This document shows positions 18,173 through 27,608 of a stretch of DNA of 64,000 nucleotides, one piece after another. This DNA is from Laceyella sediminis. GTDB lineage: Bacteria > Bacillota > Bacilli > Thermoactinomycetales > Thermoactinomycetaceae. The stretch is taken from the NCBI RefSeq assembly GCF_003003125.1, contig NZ_PVTZ01000006.1:142378-206377 (forward strand). Reading direction: 5' to 3'. The position numbers and the translations under genes are program-made. Below the pieces are notes generated by a model. It was not told the origin of the DNA, ran no database searches, and was given only the letters and a program-made list of their open reading frames with translations. The stretch's first letter is position 1. Each line of letters starts with the position of its first letter.

Positions 18173-18217
18173 AACTGCGCTCCTTTATTGATTTATTGTT
18201 TCACAGTGTCTTTTCAT

Positions 18218-18246
18218 TTGCTTCTTTATTCAAAACCGACTAAAAT
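18218..18246 (+). promoter_or_regulatory. sigma-A-type promoter for ppa
   Basis: TTGCTT (18218-18223), 17-bp spacer, TAAAAT (18241-18246), about 45 nt upstream of the pyrophosphatase start. Confidence 0.55.
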
Positions 18247-18297
18247 GAGGGTTGAGTGATTTTACAGCTTCATTGTACATAAAGAGGAGGAAAGCTC

Positions 18298-18792
18298 ATG
18301 TCTAACCAACTGATTGTGGATGCTTTTATTGAGATCCCTACTGGAAGCCAAAACAAATACGAATTCGACAAAGAAAAAGGCGTATTCCGTCTTGACCGGG
18401 TGCTGTACTCCCCCATGCATTATCCAACCGAATACGGTTACCTTGAAAACACCTTGGCTGAAGATGGAGATCCATTGGACATCCTTGTCCTGACCAGCTT
18501 CCCAACCTTTCCTGGTTGCGTGATCTCCAGCCGGGTTATCGGCGTGCTGCTCATGTCCGACGACAAAGGTCCAGACGAAAAAGTATTGGCCGTGCCTGTA
18601 GATGACCCACGTTTCAATGGCGTAAACAGCTTGGATGATGTGGCTCCGCACGTCCTGAAAGAAATCGAACACTTCTTCCGCGTCTACAAAGACTTGGAAA
18701 ACAAAGAAACCAACATCATCGGTTGGAAAGACGCTGCATTCGCCGCTGAACTCTACCAACAATGCCTCGACCGTTACCAACAAAATAAATAA
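18298..18792 (+). CDS. ppa: inorganic pyrophosphatase (family I)
   Basis: 164 residues. Family I signatures are IPTGSQNKYEFDKEKG near residue 14, the metal-binding EDGDPLDILVL near 61 and VDDPRF near 97. It hydrolyses pyrophosphate released in biosynthesis and needs Mg2+. Many Bacillus species use the unrelated family II Mn2+ enzyme, so a family I enzyme is a mild taxonomic hint. ATG 18298 has AAAGAGGAGGAAAGCTC upstream. Confidence 0.96.
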   Translation: MSNQLIVDAFIEIPTGSQNKYEFDKEKGVFRLDRVLYSPMHYPTEYGYLENTLAEDGDPLDILVLTSFPTFPGCVISSRVIGVLLMSDDKGPDEKVLAVPVDDPRFNGVNSLDDVAPHVLKEIEHFFRVYKDLENKETNIIGWKDAAFAAELYQQCLDRYQQNK

Positions 18793-18798
18793 TCAGCC

Positions 18799-18839
18799 AA
18801 CCCCTTGCTTTACGGTTTTCGTGAAGCAAGGGGTTTTTT
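18799..18839 (+). terminator. strong terminator of ppa
   Basis: AACCCCTTGCTT pairs with AAGCAAGGGGTT (12 bp), 13-nt loop, followed by TTTT on the plus strand. It directly abuts the stop codon of the converging helicase gene. Confidence 0.9.
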
Positions 18840-18841
18840 GT

Positions 18842-20998
18842 TCATTCCGGGCAGGACAACAGGCCCAATTGCCGTGACAGCTCATAGTGGAGGGATTGCG
18901 TTTGGCCGGGGAACCGTACCAGGATCTTTCGTCCCGGCGCCACTCCGGCAAGCGGCGTCACTTCCACAATGCTACCCAAGCCGAAGCGAATGTGGTTGAC
19001 CGACATCCCCGGGGCCACTTCTTCACTGACAAAGCGGAGTTGGGGCTGGGCTTTGCTCGTTGCGCGGGCAGACGTAAACACCCGAGCCGTTCGCTCCAAC
19101 TCTCGCTTGCGTTCAAGCGGGGCACTCGTGGAGAAGCGCGCTCCCCCATGCCCCAATTCCTTAGCAAACGGGGACGGCGCCACTCTTTTGCCTTGTCTGG
19201 TTTGGCTGACAGAAAGCCAGCATTCCGTTTTAGCCCGAGTCATCCCCACGTACAAAAGGCGCCGCTCCTCTTCCCACGCGGCCGCTTTCCGTTGTTCTGA
19301 TACCTGTAGGCTTCGGTGGTGTGGAAGTACCATCGCATGTAACCCGATGATATAGACACGGTCAAATTCCAATCCTTTTGAACGGTGAAGGGTCATCAGT
19401 TTGACAGGAGCGGTCGCATCAGAATGGCGCAATTGCCGCTCAACTTCTTGCGCATGGGCCAGGAGCCCTTGTCCATTCGCAAAATGGCGGGCCGCCAAGG
19501 CCAATTCATCCAAAGGTTCAAACAGGCTGGATTGATCACTCCCCGTTTCCTTAGCAAACGCTTCCAGATAACGGTCATAACCGATGCGTTCGCGAATATA
19601 AGCCACAGCTTCCTCGGCGTTCATCTCCGTCAAGCGCGGGACTTGATCCCGCAACTCACTCAAATACCGGACTTGGTAAGGTTCCAATCCATCTAAGCCG
19701 GGCAACGCCGCCAACAATGATCCCCCTTGTTTTTTCGCCCTTGCCCAACAAGCGTCAATCCAATCCTCATTGTAAAGATAGCGTTTAGGCTTATTGATAA
19801 TCCGCACCAGCGCGTCCAGATCCTGTGGATTCCAAGCCAATTTTAAATAGGCGAACACGTCTTGAACTTGCCACCGCCGATAAAACGAACTTTCCCCCGA
19901 CGCAACCATAAAGGGAATCCCTTTGCGCACCAGGGCATCAACCACCGCGCGTGCCTGAGTCGACGTACGGTAGAGAATGGCCGTTTCCATCCCATCAGTC
20001 AGGTGAGTTAAAATCTGTTCTGCTTCCTCTTCCTCATCAAGCGGCTCCATCCACTTCACATCTGGCCCCCTCACCCCGGTTCCCGCCCGCGGTTTCCGCT
20101 GCCGGCGGCGGTTGTGGCGAATCAATTGTTCACTTGCCTGAATCAATTCTTCGGTAGAGCGGTAATTGACAGACAGAATGATCCGCGTTAGCTCGGGGAA
20201 ATCTTTGTTTAGTTCAAGCATAAATTTGGGGTCGCTTCCGCGGAATCCGTAGATGGATTGATCATCATCCCCTACCACAAACAAATGGCGGTGTTTCGCC
20301 GCCAATTTCACCAAGATCTCGTACTGCACCCGGTTGATATCCTGAAACTCGTCCACCAGTATATGTTGGAACTTCGTTTGCCAGTGGGAGAGCCATTCCG
20401 ATTGCCGACAACATGCATGCACAGCTAAAAGAATGTCATCATAATCCCACATTCCACGTTCCGATTTCATGCTTTCATATGCCATATACAAATCCCGGAA
20501 GAGAATATTCTTCTGTTTCTCGACTCGCAACCGTGCCGGCAAAATCCCATTGTTTTTGCACAGTCCAATTTGGTTTAGATAAGTGGACACCGTCTCTTCA
20601 TCGGTCGGTAATTCCCGCTCCGCTAACAAGTCCCGCATCACAGCGGTTTGTTCGGCTTGTCCCATAAGAGGAGGAACGTTGCAACCGCTCTCGCGCAACA
20701 TCTGCAAAAACAACGAATGAAAAGTGCCAACAGCCAACTCCCGGGTGCGAGTAGGCATCACTTGTTCCAATCGCTCCCGCATCTCCCGCGCGGCGGCCCG
20801 GGTAAATGTGACCAACATCAACTGGTTCGCCGGGATGCCTTGTTCCAACAAATACAACACGCGCCGGGTCAGCACCGTCGTCTTCCCACTACCCGGACCG
20901 GCAAACACTGCCGTGGGGCCGATCGGCGCGGTCACCGCCTTCCGCTGGTCGTCATTCAACCCACTTAACAACATCTCCATTCCCGACACTTGCAGCAA
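18842..20998 (-). CDS. UvrD/PcrA-like ATP-dependent DNA helicase
   Basis: A 718-residue superfamily 1 helicase. In order: Q motif LNDDQRKAV near residue 14, Walker A GPGSGKTTV near 34, motif Ia TFTRAAAREMRERL, Walker B VDEFQDINRVQY, QSIYGFRGSD near 246, VNYRSTEELI, and LMTLHRSKGLEFDRVYIIGL near 544. It unwinds 3'-5' in repair or recombination. It is shorter than PcrA and no nuclease domain follows. The start is TTG 20998, seven bases after AGGAGG. Transcribed alone. Confidence 0.92.
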   Translation of the reverse strand: MLQVSGMEMLLSGLNDDQRKAVTAPIGPTAVFAGPGSGKTTVLTRRVLYLLEQGIPANQLMLVTFTRAAAREMRERLEQVMPTRTRELAVGTFHSLFLQMLRESGCNVPPLMGQAEQTAVMRDLLAERELPTDEETVSTYLNQIGLCKNNGILPARLRVEKQKNILFRDLYMAYESMKSERGMWDYDDILLAVHACCRQSEWLSHWQTKFQHILVDEFQDINRVQYEILVKLAAKHRHLFVVGDDDQSIYGFRGSDPKFMLELNKDFPELTRIILSVNYRSTEELIQASEQLIRHNRRRQRKPRAGTGVRGPDVKWMEPLDEEEEAEQILTHLTDGMETAILYRTSTQARAVVDALVRKGIPFMVASGESSFYRRWQVQDVFAYLKLAWNPQDLDALVRIINKPKRYLYNEDWIDACWARAKKQGGSLLAALPGLDGLEPYQVRYLSELRDQVPRLTEMNAEEAVAYIRERIGYDRYLEAFAKETGSDQSSLFEPLDELALAARHFANGQGLLAHAQEVERQLRHSDATAPVKLMTLHRSKGLEFDRVYIIGLHAMVLPHHRSLQVSEQRKAAAWEEERRLLYVGMTRAKTECWLSVSQTRQGKRVAPSPFAKELGHGGARFSTSAPLERKRELERTARVFTSARATSKAQPQLRFVSEEVAPGMSVNHIRFGLGSIVEVTPLAGVAPGRKILVRFPGQTQSLHYELSRQLGLLSCPE

Positions 20999-21106
20999 CT
21001 CGCGTCCTCCTTTCCTTGATGTTCACGCTCATTTCGATTAGGTTATATCTTATCACAAATCAGCCAACACGCTTAACCCAGCAAAAAATTTTTTTACTCT
21101 TCACAG

Positions 21107-21135
21107 TTGACACTACTGATTCAACATGCTAAATT
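21107..21135 (+). promoter_or_regulatory. promoter of the serine T-box operon
   Basis: TTGACA (21107-21112), 17-bp spacer, TAAATT (21130-21135) with a TGC extended -10 in front. It lies just before the T-box leader. Confidence 0.75.
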
Positions 21136-21141
21136 AGGTAT

Positions 21142-21440
21142 CAAATTTAGATTAGCAACGCGATGAAGGAGCCAAACATCAATGGTGAACTCTCAGAGAG
21201 CCGATGGTTGCTGTGAATCGGCAGTTTGCCTGATGTGGAGCACTCCCGAGTGGCTGATTGAACCGCTAAGAAGTAGATCAGCACGGTTGACCCGTTATCC
21301 ACTAGAGTCGATATGGCAGATCATGCCCATCGACTTGCCAAGGCTGTCAGCGCGAGCCGACAGCGAATGAGGGTGGCACCACGTACCCCACGTCCCTCTG
21401 CCCAAACGAATTGGGTGGAGTAGGCGTGGGGTTTTTTTAT
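21142..21440 (+). promoter_or_regulatory. T-box riboswitch, serine specifier
   Basis: A transcriptional T-box leader. Visible parts: the AG-bulge/distal loop AGAGAGCCGATGGTTGC near 21195; the specifier loop with codon AGC (Ser) at 21238-21240 followed by A-CTCCCGAGT; the T-box AGGGTGGCACCACG at 21370-21383; and a terminator in which CCCCACG (21387-21393) pairs with CGTGGGG (21425-21431) before a run of seven Ts. Uncharged tRNA-Ser(GCU) would pair with AGC and the T-box and favour the antiterminator. The genes behind it make serine, which agrees with the specifier. Confidence 0.93.
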
Positions 21441-21465
21441 ATATGACGAAGGAGGAAATACTAAG

Positions 21466-22620
21466 ATGAATTGGCAAGATAAAGCCCATTTACGAATTCC
21501 CGGACCAACCCCGATCCCACTTCGGATTCAGCAAGCGATGTCCCAGCCGATGATCGGACACCGCGGACAGGCGGCCTCCCGATTGTTGCAGGAATGCGCG
21601 ACATCGTTGCGCGCTCTGTTTGGCACAACCCATACCCCGCTCATTTTGACAGGAAGCGGCACCTCCGCTTTGGAAGCAGCCGTAACCAATGCGGTACAAC
21701 CGGGGGATGAAGCGATTGTTGTGGTGACAGGGGCTTTCGGAGATCGTTTCGCCAAAATAGTGGAACGATACGGAATTGCCTTGCATCGGTTGGATGTCCC
21801 GTGGGGAACCTCTTGTTCACCTGAGCAGTTGGCTACCTTCGTGCAAGACCATCCCCGGGCCAAAGCGGTGTTTCTCACTTATTGCGAGACTTCCACCGCC
21901 GTGCTCAATCCCATTGCCGACCTGGCAAAGGCGGTCCGCGAGCATTCTGACGCGTTGGTCATTGTCGACGGTGTCAGCTGTCTGGGCGCGGTACCCTGCC
22001 ACATGGATGACTGGCAGGTGGATATCATGGTGACCGGTTCCCAAAAAGCATTGATGCTTCCACCCGGCCTCGCTATGGTCGCAGTGAGCGAGCGGGCGTG
22101 GAAACGCATCGAACAGCAAACACAGCCCCGTTTTTATCTCGACCTCACTGCGTACAAGCGTAGCATGGAACAACATACCGCTCCTTACACCCCGGCCGTG
22201 TCTCTGTTGTACGGCTTGAAGGAAGCATTGCTCATGCTGGAAGAAGAAGGATGGGAAAACGTCTTTGCACGCCATCAACGCTTAATGCGCATGACCCGCG
22301 CGGGACTTAGGGCACTAGGATTGCCGTTACTCACTTCCGACGATGACGCTTCCCCGACAGTCACCGCCATCGACGGACGGCAAACGGCATGGGATACAGA
22401 GTCCTTGCGCAAACACATGAGCGAAATGAACGTCACCATCGCTGGCGGCCAACAACATCTGAAAGGCCAAATTGCCAGAATCGGCCACATGGGTTACTGC
22501 GATGAGCTAGACGTGCTTACAGTCTTGGGCGTGTTGGAGATGGCATGTTTTAAAATGGGCGTACCTGTAGAGTTGGGAACTGGCGTAAAAGCAGCACAAG
22601 AGGTGATATTGCATGTATAA
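21466..22620 (+). CDS. class V PLP aminotransferase, likely phosphoserine/serine-related
   Basis: A 384-residue fold-type I aminotransferase of the serine-pyruvate/alanine-glyoxylate group. N-terminal IPGPTPIPLRIQQAM, LTGSGTSALEAAV near residue 60, DGVSCLGAVP near 163, and the PLP lysine in TGSQKALMLPPG near 186. Together with serA behind a serine T-box it most likely supplies the transamination step from phosphohydroxypyruvate toward serine in place of SerC, or interconverts serine and glyoxylate. It overlaps serA by 8 nt, so the two are translationally coupled. Confidence 0.85.
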   Translation: MNWQDKAHLRIPGPTPIPLRIQQAMSQPMIGHRGQAASRLLQECATSLRALFGTTHTPLILTGSGTSALEAAVTNAVQPGDEAIVVVTGAFGDRFAKIVERYGIALHRLDVPWGTSCSPEQLATFVQDHPRAKAVFLTYCETSTAVLNPIADLAKAVREHSDALVIVDGVSCLGAVPCHMDDWQVDIMVTGSQKALMLPPGLAMVAVSERAWKRIEQQTQPRFYLDLTAYKRSMEQHTAPYTPAVSLLYGLKEALLMLEEEGWENVFARHQRLMRMTRAGLRALGLPLLTSDDDASPTVTAIDGRQTAWDTESLRKHMSEMNVTIAGGQQHLKGQIARIGHMGYCDELDVLTVLGVLEMACFKMGVPVELGTGVKAAQEVILHV

Positions 22621-24193
22621 AGTATTGATTACCGATCCGTTGAGCGATCAGGGCATTGACAAACTGTTGCGGGCCGAAGACGTCGAAGTCGTGCGAAAAA
22701 TCGGTTTGACAGGCGAGGCATTGTTGTCAGAAATCGCCACTGCCGATGCTCTATTGGTACGAAGTCAGACCAAAGTGACTGAAGAAGTGATCAATCAAGG
22801 AAGCCGGTTGAAAGTGATCGCCCGCGCCGGCGTTGGTGTTGACAACATTGATATCCCCGCAGCCACTAGAAAAGGGGTGATCGTCGTCAACGCCCCCGAT
22901 GGCAACACGATCTCCACCGCGGAACACACTTTTGCCATGCTCATCTCCTTGGCTCGCAACATTCCTCAGGCTCACCGTACCGTGATAAACGGGGAATGGA
23001 ACCGAAAAGCTTTTGTCGGGGTGGAGTTGAACCAAAAAACGTTGAGCATCATCGGCTTTGGGCGGATCGGTTCGGAATTGGCCAAGCGTGCCAAAGCATT
23101 CCGCATGAACGTGATCGCCTTCGACCCTTATCTAACTGAAGAGCGGGCGCAAAAATTTGGCGTACAAAAAGCATCTTTCAACGAAGCAATTGCCGCTGGC
23201 GACTTTATCACCGTGCACACCCCGCTTACCAAAGAAACACGCCATATGATCAACCATGAGGTGTTCGACAAAATGAAAGACGGCGTCCGCATCCTCAACT
23301 GCGCCCGTGGTGGCATCATCGACGAAACCGCTCTTTATGACGCCATTGTTTCCGGCAAAGTCGCCGGGGCCGCTCTCGATGTGTTTGAGGTTGAACCGCC
23401 AGGCAATCACCCGTTGTTTACTTTGCCACAGGTGATATGTACACCGCATTTGGGCGCTTCCACCATTGAAGCGCAGGAAAATGTGGCGGTAGATGTGTCC
23501 GAAGAAGTGCTTCATATCCTGCGCGGCGAGCCGTTTAAAAATGCGGTCAACCTCCCTTCCATCCCGGCGGAATTGCAACAAAAACTGGCTCCTTACCATG
23601 AGTTGGTCGAAAAGCTGGGGCATTTCGTGGGTCAAATGACCACCGAGGCGATCAAAGAAATCACCATTACGTACGCTGGGGAACTGGCTGAAGGGGACGT
23701 GGTTCCCCTTACGCGGATGATGCTGAAAGCAGTCCTTTCACACCATCTAGCAGATATCAACTTTGTGAACGCCCCCCACTTGGCCAAACAGCGCGGCATA
23801 CATGTGCTGGAACAGAAATCAGGACACAGCCATGGTTTCACTCAATGGCTGAACATTGAGGTTAAAACGGACAAAAACCAGCATCAAGTCAGCGGCACCT
23901 TGCTCAACGGTTTTGGGCCGCGCATCATCAAAATCGACCAATTCCCGGTTGATGTTGCTCCCAAGGGACATCTGCTATTCATCCAGCATCGAGATCAACC
24001 GGGCGCCATCGGCCGAGTTGGCACATTGCTAGGCAGCCGGGACATCAACATCGCCACCATGCAGGTCGGTCGAAAGCAAGCGGGAGGACAGGCGATCATG
24101 ATCCTACGCATTGACAAAGCGATCCCTCACGACTTGATGAACACTTTGAAACAAATGGATGAGATCCAATCCGTAATGGAAATCGACCTGTGA
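22613..24193 (+). CDS. serA: D-3-phosphoglycerate dehydrogenase
   Basis: 526 residues, the long form. A 2-hydroxyacid dehydrogenase core includes the NAD-binding [16 protein letters not shown] near residue 147, the arginine of [10 protein letters not shown] near 230 and the histidine of TPHLGAST near 278. It is followed by an intervening ASB domain (about 320-450) and a C-terminal ACT domain ([19 protein letters not shown]). It oxidises 3-phosphoglycerate, the first step of serine synthesis; the ACT domain suggests feedback by serine in addition to the T-box. Confidence 0.97.
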   Translation: MYKVLITDPLSDQGIDKLLRAEDVEVVRKIGLTGEALLSEIATADALLVRSQTKVTEEVINQGSRLKVIARAGVGVDNIDIPAATRKGVIVVNAPDGNTISTAEHTFAMLISLARNIPQAHRTVINGEWNRKAFVGVELNQKTLSIIGFGRIGSELAKRAKAFRMNVIAFDPYLTEERAQKFGVQKASFNEAIAAGDFITVHTPLTKETRHMINHEVFDKMKDGVRILNCARGGIIDETALYDAIVSGKVAGAALDVFEVEPPGNHPLFTLPQVICTPHLGASTIEAQENVAVDVSEEVLHILRGEPFKNAVNLPSIPAELQQKLAPYHELVEKLGHFVGQMTTEAIKEITITYAGELAEGDVVPLTRMMLKAVLSHHLADINFVNAPHLAKQRGIHVLEQKSGHSHGFTQWLNIEVKTDKNQHQVSGTLLNGFGPRIIKIDQFPVDVAPKGHLLFIQHRDQPGAIGRVGTLLGSRDINIATMQVGRKQAGGQAIMILRIDKAIPHDLMNTLKQMDEIQSVMEIDL

Positions 24194-24293
24194 GCCTCCC
24201 TTGTCCGGCGCTGCTGAATGGGATAAACTAACAATAGTTTGTTCATTCGTGACCGGATGCAATCCGTCACTGCATCAAGGAGGACTGCCAACC

Positions 24294-24980
24294 ATGGAAC
24301 TGAACGGAAAAGTTGCTATTGTCACCGGAGCCAGCAAAGGATTGGGAGAAGCCATCACCAAGCGGTTGGCATTGGGCGGGGCGACAGTCATCGCCAGCGC
24401 CCGAAGCCAAGCCAAGCTGGAAGCAGTGGCAGAAACCAATCCTGAGCGGATTCACCCATTTGCCTGCGACGTCACGAACAGTCAACAAGTGCAAGACTTA
24501 GTGCAATTCGCGATCCAACGTTTTGGTCGGTTGGATGTGCTGATCAACAATGCCGGCCTCGGCCACTTCGCCCCCGTTGACGAACTCACCGAGTCGCAAT
24601 GGGATGAAATGATGGATGTTAATCTCAAAGGAGCCTTCCTCACTTGCAAATATGCGATTCCCCACCTCAAGGCGACGGAGGGACATATCGTCAACATCTC
24701 CAGTGTAGCCGGGACGGAAGCTTTTGCTCGCGGCGGCGGGTACTGCGCATCCAAGTTCGGATTGATGGCGTTGACCGACGCGTTGACCCAAGAATTGAAG
24801 CCGCACCATGTGAAAGTCTCCGCTTTGTGTCCTGGTTCCATCAAGACCGAATTCGGACGGCAAAAAGACTACGCGATGGAAGCAGAGCAGGTCGCTGAAG
24901 CGGTCTGGACCATCGTGTCCGCACCCAAGGGAGTCATCTACAATACCATCATCATGCGTCCGCTGGTCCCCGCCAAGTAA
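24294..24980 (+). CDS. short-chain dehydrogenase/reductase
   Basis: About 228 residues. Classical SDR motifs: cofactor-binding TGASKGLGEAI near residue 12, NNAG near 87, catalytic serine in INISSVAG near 138 and YCASK near 153. The substrate cannot be read from the sequence; 3-oxoacyl reductase-like enzymes look similar. The long frame from 24201 is rejected as start because AAGGAGG lies 10 bases before ATG 24294. It follows serA by 100 bp, with a small AAACTA/TAGTTT palindrome between, and may or may not be in the T-box transcript. Confidence 0.9.
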   Translation: MELNGKVAIVTGASKGLGEAITKRLALGGATVIASARSQAKLEAVAETNPERIHPFACDVTNSQQVQDLVQFAIQRFGRLDVLINNAGLGHFAPVDELTESQWDEMMDVNLKGAFLTCKYAIPHLKATEGHIVNISSVAGTEAFARGGGYCASKFGLMALTDALTQELKPHHVKVSALCPGSIKTEFGRQKDYAMEAEQVAEAVWTIVSAPKGVIYNTIIMRPLVPAK

Positions 24981-25028
24981 TGGGGCTATAACCCAATCAG
25001 GAAAATACGCGTAGCGGGCAATAATAAA

Positions 25029-25063
25029 AGACCGTCACCCCTCTTAGGGTAACGGCCTTTTTT
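25029..25063. terminator. bidirectional terminator between SDR gene and resE
   Basis: AAAGACCGTCACCC and GGGTAACGGCCTTT form a long stem with a 6-nt loop and A/T runs on both sides, serving the converging SDR and resE genes. Confidence 0.85.
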
Positions 25064-25067
25064 CTTT

Positions 25068-26870
25068 TTATGCGTACAACACTTCATCAGCCACACGCAC
25101 AGGCAACTCTACGATAAAGACGGTGCCTACGCCCAGTTGGCTCTTCACCGACACGGTACCTCCGTGGGCGGTGACCAGATGCTTCACAATGGACAGGCCC
25201 AAGCCTGTTCCACCGGATTTTCCTCTGGTTCGTGCCTTGTCCGCCTTATAAAAACGTTCAAAGACGAAGGGCACATCCTCTTCGGGAATACCCGAGCCCG
25301 TGTCTTCCACTTCCAGAAAGATGCGTTCTCCTTTCTGATGCACATGGACTGTCACAGAACCGCCCGTCGGTGTATGGCGGATCGCATTGTCCACTAGGTT
25401 GGTCAACACTTGCTCAATCTTGTCTTCATCCCAAAACACCGTCGGCAAATGTTCGGCCAAATCCGCTTCCAAACGGACTTCTTGTTCTCGCGCAAGGTTT
25501 TGGAATTTGCGGATGACCCGTTGCACGAATTTGTCCAACGGCTTCTCGGCCGGCTCCACTTGAATGTGCCCCGCCTCCATTCGGGCCAGATCCAGCAGTT
25601 CGCGCACCAAGCGCCCCATCCGTTGCGATTCCTCGTTGATCACTTGCGCAATCTCTCTCCGCTCTTCCGGCGTTTCCGCTATATCGTCGAGCAAAGCCTC
25701 GCTGTAGCCTTGCAACATGGCCAGAGGTGTTCTCAATTCATGCGACACATTGGCAACGAAGTCCTTGCGCAGCTTGTCCAAGCGCCGTTCTTCCGTCACA
25801 TCCCGCAACACGGCCACCACTCCGCGCACTTGATCGCCCGCATACAGTGGCGACATCATGACAACCCACGTGCGCCCATGTTCCGAGATATCCCCTGTAT
25901 GTTCTTGCGTATCCTCGATCACCTTGTTAAAGAGAGCTTGCAAAGAAGGGGGCAGAGCATTTTTCTTCACTTCTCCCTTCCACAACGACAAAAAGCCCTC
26001 ACCGATGGGATTGGTCATGATGATTTTGCCAAACTTGTTGATGGTCAACACACCATCTGACATGCTTCGCAAAATGCTTGCCAACTGCTCCTTCTCCTGT
26101 GACAACTGGTGAATCGTGTCTTCCAACTGTGAGGCCAAGCGGTTGAAAGTCATAGCCAACTCGGCGATTTCATCCCGTTCATGGTAGCGCACCGGCACCC
26201 GTGTCGAAAATTCCCCACGAGCCATTTTCTCCACCGCGCGCTTCATCTGGATCAAAGGTTGCGAAATGCGCGAAGACAGGAAGAAGGCGAAAATCGTCGT
26301 CAAGACGATGCCGATCAGGAACGTGTAGAAAATCCACCGTTTGATGTCGGCTTCGCTCAGTTGATCCTGCACTTGGTACAACACGATGGCCCCCGATGGC
26401 TTTTTATCCTTGATATAAGGCACCGCCACCAGCAAAATGTCGTTCTTTAATAATGGATTTCCCGGACGGGGGTTGGTTTGCAATCGCACCTTCCCCCGCA
26501 TGGTAATCGACTGACCCTTTAAGACCTTCTTTAACTCTTCATCCGTCAATATCTCCCGCCACTGCACATTGGGCACGTGCGGCGAAACCCCGATGGGGCT
26601 GACAGAGCCACTCGCGTCCAACACCACCAAGTATGTACCGAATTCGGACGCCCCCATCAGCACATTGTTGAGATATTGGGTCTGGTTGGGGCCGGCCTCT
26701 TTCAATTGGGTCTGAATGCGCGTCGCCAACTTCTCCAAACTTTGTCTTTGCCCTTCGACATAGCTGTTCTCGATCTGTTCGCTCAAAAACAGGCTCAACA
26801 ACACCAAGATCAATGTGACGAGAATGATGATAGTCAACCATAATTTACCGACAACACTTCTTAAGATCAC
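25068..26870 (-). CDS. resE: sensor histidine kinase ResE
   Basis: 600 residues: membrane helix near 8-28, an extracytoplasmic sensor of about 150 residues, second helix near 180-198, HAMP, a PAS region (ILRSMSDGVLTINKFGKIIMTN), then HisKA with phospho-acceptor histidine in FVANVSHELRTPLAM near residue 375, and HATPase motifs NLVDNAIRHTP and GGTGLGLSIVKHLV. Its start overlaps the resD stop by 4 nt. Position after resB-resC-resD supports ResE, which responds to oxygen limitation and nitric oxide in Bacillus. Confidence 0.93.
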   Translation of the reverse strand: MILRSVVGKLWLTIIILVTLILVLLSLFLSEQIENSYVEGQRQSLEKLATRIQTQLKEAGPNQTQYLNNVLMGASEFGTYLVVLDASGSVSPIGVSPHVPNVQWREILTDEELKKVLKGQSITMRGKVRLQTNPRPGNPLLKNDILLVAVPYIKDKKPSGAIVLYQVQDQLSEADIKRWIFYTFLIGIVLTTIFAFFLSSRISQPLIQMKRAVEKMARGEFSTRVPVRYHERDEIAELAMTFNRLASQLEDTIHQLSQEKEQLASILRSMSDGVLTINKFGKIIMTNPIGEGFLSLWKGEVKKNALPPSLQALFNKVIEDTQEHTGDISEHGRTWVVMMSPLYAGDQVRGVVAVLRDVTEERRLDKLRKDFVANVSHELRTPLAMLQGYSEALLDDIAETPEERREIAQVINEESQRMGRLVRELLDLARMEAGHIQVEPAEKPLDKFVQRVIRKFQNLAREQEVRLEADLAEHLPTVFWDEDKIEQVLTNLVDNAIRHTPTGGSVTVHVHQKGERIFLEVEDTGSGIPEEDVPFVFERFYKADKARTRGKSGGTGLGLSIVKHLVTAHGGTVSVKSQLGVGTVFIVELPVRVADEVLYA

Positions 26871-27583
26871 TCTTTCGGCACCTCTAACTTATAACCGACT
26901 CCCCAAACAGTGGTGATCATCTTGGCGGCTCTGGAGGAAGCACGGTTGAGTTTCTCGCGCAAACGTTTCACATGCGTGTCAACCGTTCTCAAATCCCCAA
27001 AAAATTCATAATGCCACACATCGCGGAGCAATTGTTCCCGTGTGAACACTTTGTCTGGGGATTTGGCCAAGTAGTACAGCAACTCGTATTCTTTGGGCGT
27101 AAGTTGAATTTTTTTGCCCCCCGCTTTCACCTCATGCGCATCGTGGTCAATGGTCAGCTCCGGGAATACGAGTACATTGTGCGTCTCCGTATCCGTAGTG
27201 AGGAAAGCGGTGGCCGAAGCCCGTCTAAGCACCGCCTTCACCCGATGAACCAACTCGCGCGGGCTGAATGGCTTCACCACATAATCGTCGGTTCCCGCCT
27301 CAAATCCTTCCACACGATTGGCCTCTTCTCCTCTCGCAGTCAGCATAATAATGGGGGTTGCCTTCTTTTTGCGAATCTCACCGCACACATCCAACCCATC
27401 CATCCCTGGTAACATCAAGTCAAGCAAAATCAAATCATAATCTGTAGAAAACGCCATTTCCAAAGCGATTTCGCCGTTTTCCGCCTCATCGATCAAATAA
27501 CCTTCCCGCTCCAGATACATGCGGAGCAGACGGCGGATGCGATCTTCATCATCAACTACAAGAATGTGATATTGTTTTTCCAT
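26867..27583 (-). CDS. resD: OmpR-family response regulator ResD
   Basis: 238 residues. The receiver domain carries the phospho-acceptor aspartate in LILLDLMLPGMDG near residue 55 and the lysine of YVVKPFSPREL near 105. A winged-helix DNA-binding domain follows (LTPKEYELLYYLAKSPDKVFTREQLL, and VDTHVKRLREKL). ResD controls respiratory and anaerobic genes, including its own res operon, in Bacillus. Separated from resC by 25 bp. Confidence 0.94.
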   Translation of the reverse strand: MEKQYHILVVDDEDRIRRLLRMYLEREGYLIDEAENGEIALEMAFSTDYDLILLDLMLPGMDGLDVCGEIRKKKATPIIMLTARGEEANRVEGFEAGTDDYVVKPFSPRELVHRVKAVLRRASATAFLTTDTETHNVLVFPELTIDHDAHEVKAGGKKIQLTPKEYELLYYLAKSPDKVFTREQLLRDVWHYEFFGDLRTVDTHVKRLREKLNRASSRAAKMITTVWGVGYKLEVPKE

Positions 27584-27608
27584 TGCACTTTCACCCCGGC
27601 TGTTAAAC

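Noticed and set aside
24201..24293. 31-codon N-terminal extension of the SDR protein
   Set aside because: Not conserved in SDR proteins and lacking a ribosome site; the ATG at 24294 has one.
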